Positions 34,713-43,700 of a DNA stretch of 64,000 nt are shown here, piece by piece. The stretch's first letter is position 1; every line of letters starts with the position of its first letter. Under the pieces are notes generated by a model. It saw nothing but the letters and a program-made list of their open reading frames with translations, was not told the DNA's origin and ran no database searches. Source of the stretch: Rapana venosa (lineage: Eukaryota > Mollusca > Gastropoda > Neogastropoda > Muricidae); assembly GCA_028751875.1 (NCBI GenBank), contig CM054157.1, forward strand, positions 52,493,741 through 52,557,740, written 5' to 3'. A program made the position numbers and the translations under genes.

Positions 34713-37700
34713 CATCAGCAGCAGCAGCAGTAGGCTATAAATAGTAGTAAAAAAAAAAAACGAAATCAACACAGCACCCACACTTGTCACCATCACTGTA
34801 CCACCTCCTTTGCATGATGCAGATTTCCGACCTCCCCCAAGGATGGAGGAGCCAGAAGGCTCTTGACGTCATCGGTCACGTGGCCCAGCGCGTGGTGATG
34901 GTCTACATTCCGCGCATGAGCAGTGAGCGCCCCACCAGCATTTTCAGTGGGCATCCACACTTCGGCGGCACAGGATTTGCGTATTACGTGGACCAGAACA
35001 TTGTCAAAGTGAGTCTCAGGGGTTTGGAATTTTTTTCTTTTTTTTTGTTTTTTTTCGTTCCTCGGCTAGAGCTCGGATGTTTACCAATGGGGAGATTTTT
35101 TTGCATACGAGACCGTTTTCCCCTCCTGCCATTTAGATAGCCGCAATCCGACTTCAGGGATGGTATCTAAACACGAGACACCTGCGTGTTTTTTTTAATT
35201 TTGTCATCTGTTTCTACCGGATTAGTGGTTAGAGCACTGGCTTTCCCCCAGCCAAGGTTAAGCAGAATCAAGCGTGGTTACCACTTGGATGGGTGACCTT
35301 TTGCGTGCCTTGGCTTCGGTACAGTTCCCCCAGTTCTCCCAGCTGTAAATGGGTACCTGCCCTCTTTAGGATCAGGGAAGGTAAAGCAGCGAAGGAGAGG
35401 AGATGGGCGCCGCCCTCAATATGCTGGTCTCTTGAGAAGTTGAGGTCTCTGACGCCTCGCTCCCCCTACAACCACATAGGTTATGGGACATCTTTACCTT
35501 TCCTGCCGGCACGAAATGGCCTGCTCTTCCGAAAGGCGGAACGGGTTTTAAAGGTGTGTGTGAGATGTTCCGCGTGCATTCGCAACACGGGGCCGAGCTC
35601 CGTTTATAGTCTAGACTCATCTGAAGGACTCTGCCATTCAGTTTCGATTTTTTTTCTCTGTCGAACGGGCTTAACCACAAGGCAGCAGCACTCATCCTTG
35701 CGTTATCGAACTCCTTTACACAAATACAAACAGAATTTCTGGGTCACTCAGCCACACACGGTATCTTCCTCGCAGGTACGCACCAACCTTCACGTGATCT
35801 ACAACGCGGAGGAAGCTGGCATGGCCACGGTGCAGTTCTCTCTGCACGTGCCTGGCAAGCGCCACGTGCGGGTCATCCGTCTGCCGGCCACCAGCCACCA
35901 CTTCCACAACAACCTGGGGGAGGACTACGCCTCCTTCACCTGCTACCCCAACTCCCGCCTGCGCAAGTACCTCGGCGTCTTCAGCGACGTGCCCGTGCTG
36001 TGGGACGCCAGCTTTTTCCTGGGCAGGGCCGACAGCGGCAGCGAAGACAGCGCCGCAGACGTGGAGGACATGGAGGTGGACAGAGCTCCGCCTGCCCCTT
36101 GCTGCCAGGGTCTGCGGAGGAGGCAGGAGGAGGGAGGAGGCCTCTGTGGCGGCAGACAGGTCACCCTTCAGAACTACCCCGGGGACATCATGCAGTGGGA
36201 GAATCATTCTGGGGAAGCCTTGTTAGACGAGCATCGCCCCCAGCACCCCGGTCAGGCTGGGTTGTCTGATTCCTTAGTGGTGGAATACGACAAGCCGGAG
36301 TCTCTGGAGGCCAGCAGGCTGTCTGAAGGCGATCAGGGGATGGAGTCGAACTCTGACTCAGAGCGTGAAGAAGTCGACTTCGTTTACAACGTTGACCGCT
36401 CCTCTCTGGCATCCCCGAAGCATTGTCGAAGGCCGACTTTGGAAAACGGTGACTACGTGGCCATTCTGTCGCACCCGCAAGGGAAGGAGAAAAGCTTCTC
36501 CATCGGTTTGGCGGGACTGTATGACCAGGAGACCCTGAAGACGCAGAGAAGCAACTTCAGGAACATGCAGAGGCAGTCCAAGGCGCGGGATCACAGCCAT
36601 GCGGGTCATCCCGCCATCCACCTCATCAACGACCGCTTCAGGCTCTGCAAGAACCGCATCTACCACACCCAGTCCACCTTCGGCTGCAGCGGAGCCCCCG
36701 TGCTGCTCTTCAAGCGCTCCCTGCAGCGGATCAAGGTCCCCGTGGTGGACTACAGCCAGCACTCCGGGACGTGCTTCTTCAAGAACGGCGAGAAGCTGGG
36801 GTTCGCCACCTGCTTCACGCCGCCCGTCTTTGCCCCGTCAGTGCCCGTGTACGAAGACCTGCAGCAGTGCTACTCCGTCATCCGAAAGCACGAGCAGATG
36901 CTGCGTCACAAGGGCAAGCTGCACTGCCAGAAGTTTGAGCAGCCGGACTGTGCCGCCGAGTCGACGCACATCGTTAACTCGGACAGCGTCCACGGGGTGT
37001 TGAGCTACTGCTACGGCACGGAGAAAGGGGCAATTATCAAGAAGAAGATTTTCCCCAGAGAATACACGCCTGCGCCAGGAGTACCGCCCATCCCCTCTTT
37101 TCAGCAAAAAGTCAATCTCTCCAGTCACTCGCTACTGCCGGAGCAACTGCAAGCCAAGCTCTCCATGTTGCCAGGTGAGCAGTCATCACAAGGCGGTAAT
37201 GAGAATGATGTACCGCCACAGGAAAGCGAGTTCAGTTCCAACAAAACCAGTCCTTTGAAAAAATGCAGCGCAAACGTGTGTGGTGTGAAGACCTTTAAAG
37301 ACCTTCTCAGCTTCGAAGACATGTCAGTCAGAGCTAACTTAGAGATTTTGGAAATTGAACGTCCCTTCGGCAACAACAATGCTGGACATAGGCACACACT
37401 TGGCAAACATTCACGTGGCTCGAAGCCTCGAAATCAAACAGATCATGTGACTACAGCTTAGAAAGTGGTTTTGCTTACAGGATTCATAGGAAAAAGTCCA
37501 GAAGTATTTCCTGCCCGATAGAATTTGTCAAAGAAAAAGTCACGCAGAAACTCCAAGCACTGAAGAGAAAAGTGGAGGGTAAACCCGACACTCAGGCACC
37601 CAACCCGCCACAGCTTAAACCCAAATTCAAACTGAGCGCTCGCTTCAAACCTGAACATGGCAGAATTCCAGAACACAAGTCGCCAACCCGGGACGCTGAC

Positions 37701-40700
37701 AAGCCACTCACAACTTCAACCGCTGAGCCAAACGTTCTTGATACGAGTTGTACAAGTTCTAACAACTCGCAGGTGAGTGCTTTCTCTCCTGTTAAACGCT
37801 CACTTTCCAAGTTCTCCCCTGGAAAGATCCCCAGTTCTGACACGGGTGATTTGAAAGGGTCTGACAAAGCGACAGGGGCCGATGCTTGTGCAAGTCGTTG
37901 TAGATGGAGCGTCTCCCTTGACAAAAGCGCCAGGGTGCATCTTTAGAGCACCAAGACATGGAATCTGTCTATGCATATTTGACCAGCTTGGAATCGACCC
38001 GTGAGCGGGTTGCACATTGCAGGACCAGTGCAGACCTCAGCCAGGACATGTATGCCCGTAATCTTACATCTCCGTTTACACAGTGCTCAAGCGAACCGTC
38101 ACTTCTACCAGATTTAGCTTTCACCACTTTCAGTAATTTCAGTCAGAAGGTTGACAACTTTTCAGAGAAACAAAAGCACTTAGAAGAAAGGCGCAGACAA
38201 GGGAAACTACAATGTGCTTCCCCTTTTCTGATACAAACTGGAAATTCCCTTCCCTGTCTTTGTCTGGTCATGAAACAGAGGGAGACAACTTGGACGACAA
38301 TGGTGTTACTGTTAGCAGTGAAAAACATCAGTCAGCCTTTGAAAATGCCCCAGAGTTGAAGACATCTTTTCTTCCCACTGCCAGCAACGAGCTACCAAGC
38401 AGATTGTCCTCGGTTTCAGGAGGAGGACGACATGAAGACCGTGACGAGTGGGACAGAAGCCTGGAGTGTGACTCGTTTTCTGATCTGACAAGTGATTTTG
38501 CAGATGACGAGGCAGAAAACCAGCTTTCAGATGATGATGATGATGAAGTATTTGAAGAGGAAAAGGCAGAAGATGAAGATAAAGTATTTGGAGAAGAAAA
38601 GGCAGAAGATGAAGTATTTGAAGAGGAAAAGGCAGAAGATGAAGATGAAGTATTTGAAGAGGAAAAAGGCAGAAGATGAAAATGGAACATTGCCAGACCC
38701 AAACCTTGAAGAGATTTGGAATACCCTTCATTCATCGGAGGAGAATATAGCATCGGTGATACCTTCAGTAACAAATGTACCATCCATATCCTCATCAGTA
38801 ATATCTTCAGCAACATGTGTGCCATCTGTATCATCATCAGAAATATCTTCATCCTCAAGTCTTCATACAGCAAATGTGTCATCCATGTCATCAGAAAACG
38901 AAATGCTAAAAGCATCATCATCACCAGTAAAGACTCGGAGGACGAAAGATGAAGCCTCGTTAGCCACAGACCAATCCCTCACTTCCCCAGAGTCCAAACG
39001 TGACTGGCAGCGTCTTTCTGTCTCCACAGATTCCACGAGCCCAGGATCTCTGATGAAACACTTGCAGCATCGTCAGTCAGTGTCACATTCTTCAGCTTTA
39101 CCCCTGGCAGATGTGGAAAAGGAGAACGACAAAGACAAAGAGCAGTCATCAGCATCAGAGACAGAGGCGAGTGGTCAACCCAGACCTGACCATCACAGCA
39201 AGAGGCAAAGCCTGCCTTTGATGGAGAATGACGTAGATGACCCTGAGTGTCAACAGCCGCTCTGCAAGCTGGGTTACACTGATGCCAACACTGAGATGTC
39301 AGAAGTACCACCAGACATATATCAGCAAGACCATACCTCAGAAATCCCCAGTTTACCAGAAACATGTCATAACAATCAAATGTCGACTCACTCGGTCGAC
39401 GCTTTGCTGGCAGGGAAGGAAGCTGAACAGTGTGAGGTGTCAAAACACATCAGCAGTAGTGAACACAGCTCCCAGGAAACCCTTTCAAGAGAACAACCCT
39501 CAGAAAAGTCATCATGGAAAACATTCAGCAACAAGATTCAGCAAGCAGCATCTGATGAGCGCATCCCTCAGAAGTCAGGTCCCCTACACGCGGACCTTGT
39601 GGACACCTTTCACCCTCCACTGAAGCTGACGTTCCCCAGAAGCGCCTACTCCCTCCATGACCTGAAGGTGTTGGAATACGCGCGAAACAGATGTCTGGGG
39701 AGGGAAGCAGCGAGAAATGGACTTGGCCTGGAACCCAGGAGAGCCCAGAGCAGGATCCCGCCAAGAAGAAGTCCATGCTTGGGCTACAAGAAATGGCCGA
39801 CCGGATTTTACGACTGGAAACACCAAAGATTGACACCCTGCAAGGCTACACAAATAGATACAAGCAGCTTTATGACATTCAAAAGTATCTGACTGAAATC
39901 GAGAGCAATTTACATGTTCCAAAGAGTGACCCATTCTCCAGTCTTTCCTCCAGCCAGCCATACACCTCCAGCCTGCAGAACCCTGCTCCTCTTCCACTTT
40001 CCTATGAACATGCACAACCCTCTCAGAGGTATGATCTTAATCCAGTTCATACTGAGTGGCCAAATGCAAAAGAGGCCAAACTGAAGGTTCACTCCGTCAT
40101 GCAACAAAGAACAGAGAAGTCTGTTGAGCAGAGAAACCGAGTTGTCCCACCTATTTTTAACCACGGAAATGCTGCAGCGACACAAAAGTATGCTTTTGAC
40201 ATAGGATGTCTTCCATATGGTCAAAGCGTTCCTAGCAGAGAAGGCCAAGACAGCCTTAACAGGGCTTTTGCCTTTAATAAAGAAGCAGGATGTCGCACGG
40301 TTGTTGGCCACACAAGACTAAGTAACAGACCAGCATATTTGAACCCAGGTCCCAAAGCAGCTGGCCCAATGATTCATCCGAATTACAAACCACTTCCATG
40401 TGATCTTCTTTGTCCTGAAGTTCCTGACCTGCCAGCTGATCCTGCTGTCTATGACAGATTGTCTAAAGCAGGCCCCAACGGACTGTACTTTGCACGGGAT
40501 CCCAGACTGTATGCGCTGAAAGACAGCGCCAGGATAAGATCAGGGGCTTTACGGGCAGAGAGTCACGGTCATGTTTTAAATCATCAACAGCAATGGGGTA
40601 TGCCTGACCCAAAACCTCTGCAGGGACTTTATTCCAGAGTTCTTGAAGCTGACAACTCTCACAAAGTCGTGCGTTCAGAACTGCCGCCTGTTGGTCCTGA

Positions 40701-43700
40701 ACGAGTCAAGATTCTGCCAGGATGCAGGAGAATGCCGTACACGGCAGCGTTTCAACAACAGGACACGGGTGCAGAACATTCTGGAAACTTCAGTTCCGAC
40801 ATGACCTCTTGTAAAAGCAGTTCTGGCAGTTTGGGCACAATTGGCTCTGGTTCCAGAGGCCTAGCTGAAGAATCTCCACAACTCTGCGGTAACGATGCAC
40901 GTATTTTACACAACGAAAAACAGAGCAGAGAAAAAATGCTCATGGCTATGAAAGCTTTGCGTGAACGGGGTCTACATTCCAAAGATCTTGACAGAAGAAG
41001 GACATATCCTGAACATCCCACATGGTGGAACATTACAGGGGGAGAATACCACCAAGCCATGCGGAGTTGTCCCCCCAACATGACGTTTGCAAACTTGAGT
41101 TCCTACCGTGCATACCTGGCTCAGCAGGCCTGCCAGAGAGTGAAGCCCTATCTCCACTCCGGTCCCAAAGCCGCCTGCCAGGAAGGCCCGGTCAGCAGTA
41201 GCGACCCGTTCCCTCATTACTTTTACTCCTGGAACCCACTCACAGCGAAAAATGAACGCGTCCATTACCGGCACGAATCTGCCAAATTTGACTCCAGCCT
41301 GCGGTCAAGTCCAGTCGTGATGTCCTCCACGGACAACTCCTCTTTCCACTCCAGCCCCGAACTTTCTCAGGACCCAAATGCTGTGGCAGAATCAACCTTG
41401 AAGTCTCCTTCAAAAGCTGAAGAATCAAACGTGCACAAACGCTGGGAGCGTTCTTTGGGATTAACGGAATCTCACAACCTCTGGGAGAGTTCTTTAGGAT
41501 TAACGGAATCTCTCAAACCTTGGAAGAGCTCTTTAGAATCAACAGAATCTGTTTTGCCTTTTACATCATCTAGCAGTGGCCATTTCACCCCGCTTAAAAC
41601 AAAGGCAGACGTGAGGTGCAAACAGAACGAGGTGGTCGATGCCTCGTGTAAGTGCAGAAGTAAAGCCAACACCGTTTTGTTCCCCACAATAAAACCAGAA
41701 GAGGATACCAGCACCACGGTGCCGTCCCTGTCTGAAGCCTTTGAGAGATTCCTCAGCTCGGATGTAGGTTGCATGAACGGCGATTATCAGTCAGCGGCTG
41801 AGTGCTGTTGGAAAGGTCAAGAATGCGGCTGCAGGCATTCCATGCAGAAGCTGGGACAGTTTCCAAACTCAGTTCACGACTCGGAACAGGCCAGAAGTCT
41901 GTTGGAACCGCTGTGGGTGGACACTGAAGACAGTGTGTCTGATCAGCCAGGGTCAAGCTGCTGCAGAAACTTCCTGCCTATGGGGCGTGCTGTCATGCTC
42001 CCCTCTTAAAACCAGCTGCCGGTGGTGAGGACTCGGCCGTCTGGAAAAATGGCCAGGTGGCACAATCCGCCCTGTCTATTGCTTTTGACAGGTTCTTGAA
42101 CATGAGCGCGGAAGATGGCTCTGAATTTCCAGCCTCTGAAACGTTCAAGTCTGACCCTCCGCACAACTCCGACATCTCGTCAGACCGCTCCGAGTCTGCA
42201 GAAAGTTGCGAGGAGCTGCAAGAAACGCGCGTGTACAACCTGAATGACGTCGTCCGCGTGGTGCTGGAGATGGGAGTGATTCATCCCGAGAACGACCATT
42301 GCCAGCAGGATGCTCTGGAGTCGCCGGTGGACAACCTCGGGTGTGAGACACGAAAACCGTTTTGTCGAACGCCGGACCATTCCGTGTACATGTGCAGTTC
42401 AACAGGAACGGACGACTGTTGCCTGAACTCCAAGTCTCAGGAAAGAATCCCCCTGTCCTCCAAGTCTAAGAAGAGTCATCGCTCTACTCTCAAAAAGAGG
42501 TGCGCTGTGCCAGGTCTTGTGTGCGAGTCTTCCTCCAAAACTCCCAAGTCGCATTCGCAGAAACAGAAGGGTACCCCCTTTTACGCCAACATAGAAAAAG
42601 AGCAGAGCTCGTGCACCAATAACTGCAGTGACGCTTTGAGGTCTAGAAGCCGAGAACGACATCCTCGACCAAAGGTCACCTGCAAGGTGAAGAGCAGGTC
42701 GGGTGACGAGACGACGACGCTCAGTTCACAGCCGTCCTCCGGCAAGAGCAGCTCTGCACTCCACAGAAGCAGCAGCGGCAGCGGAGGTCTTCCGTCCAGG
42801 AAACGTGGGGCTGAACGCGCCAGCAGAAAGAAAAGCGCGCTGTCCTCCCCAGGTCTAAACACTCGCCCAGGGCAGACTTGTCTCCCGGAGCAGCGCAAGC
42901 CCCCCACACCTCGCAGCGCTTCACGTAACGTTGCTGTGGACGGCTTCCAGGCTGCGGGCTGTGACTGCCAGCACTTTGAAAGCAGACAAGCCTGCTGCCC
43001 CAAAGTGGCCATGCCTTTCGTGCTGCCCTGGAGCAGCGGAGCTCTCTTCCCGTTTTGCGGCCCTCTGCATTGCGTGCACTCGCAGAACTCACCGCTGGGC
43101 TATTTCCCGCCCTTTTTACCACCCCAGCAGTGTCCGCATGGCTGCCTCTGCAAACACGTCTCGGCGCGCCACCACACCGTCAACCCCAACGTGCATGCCG
43201 TGCCCAACAGTGGCTGGCCTGAGCTGTCCCAAAACTGGATCCTGCCTGACCAGCACCTCCTCTCCTCTGAACTGTCCTCGCCAGAAGTGGACAATTCCCC
43301 AGTGGAATCTGAAGAGAACGACTTCTGTCATCAGCACGCTTGTGTAGCCACAGTGGATGCCGTGGACGTTTCCCTGGTGCCAACTTTACAAGACCTGGGC
43401 ATTGTGCAGGTCCTGCTGTCAGACGAGCAGGAAGAAGCGAAGACTGCCCACAAGACGTCCAGTGCCGCGGCAGACTCTCAGGAACATAGTTCCGGAACAA
43501 CCTCCAGACACGGCATCTACACCAAAAACAGCAAGACAAAGAGAAGCCGGACCGCCAACCGTTACACCAAAAAGGAAAAGAGGGTGTGCAGCTCAGACGC
43601 CCAAAATCCGTGTGCTCCACCCCGCAGCTGGCAGAGGATACCGAGTCCAGGGAAGCAGCGACCAGCGATAATTCAGCGTCGTCCTTCAGCAAGCGTAAGC

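Noticed and set aside
35371..35695. Upstream extension of the exon 4 frame to 35293
   Set aside because: The sequence is 5S-SINE and SINE core. The acceptor CTTCCTCGCAG at 35775 and phase continuity with exon 3 place the exon start at 35776.
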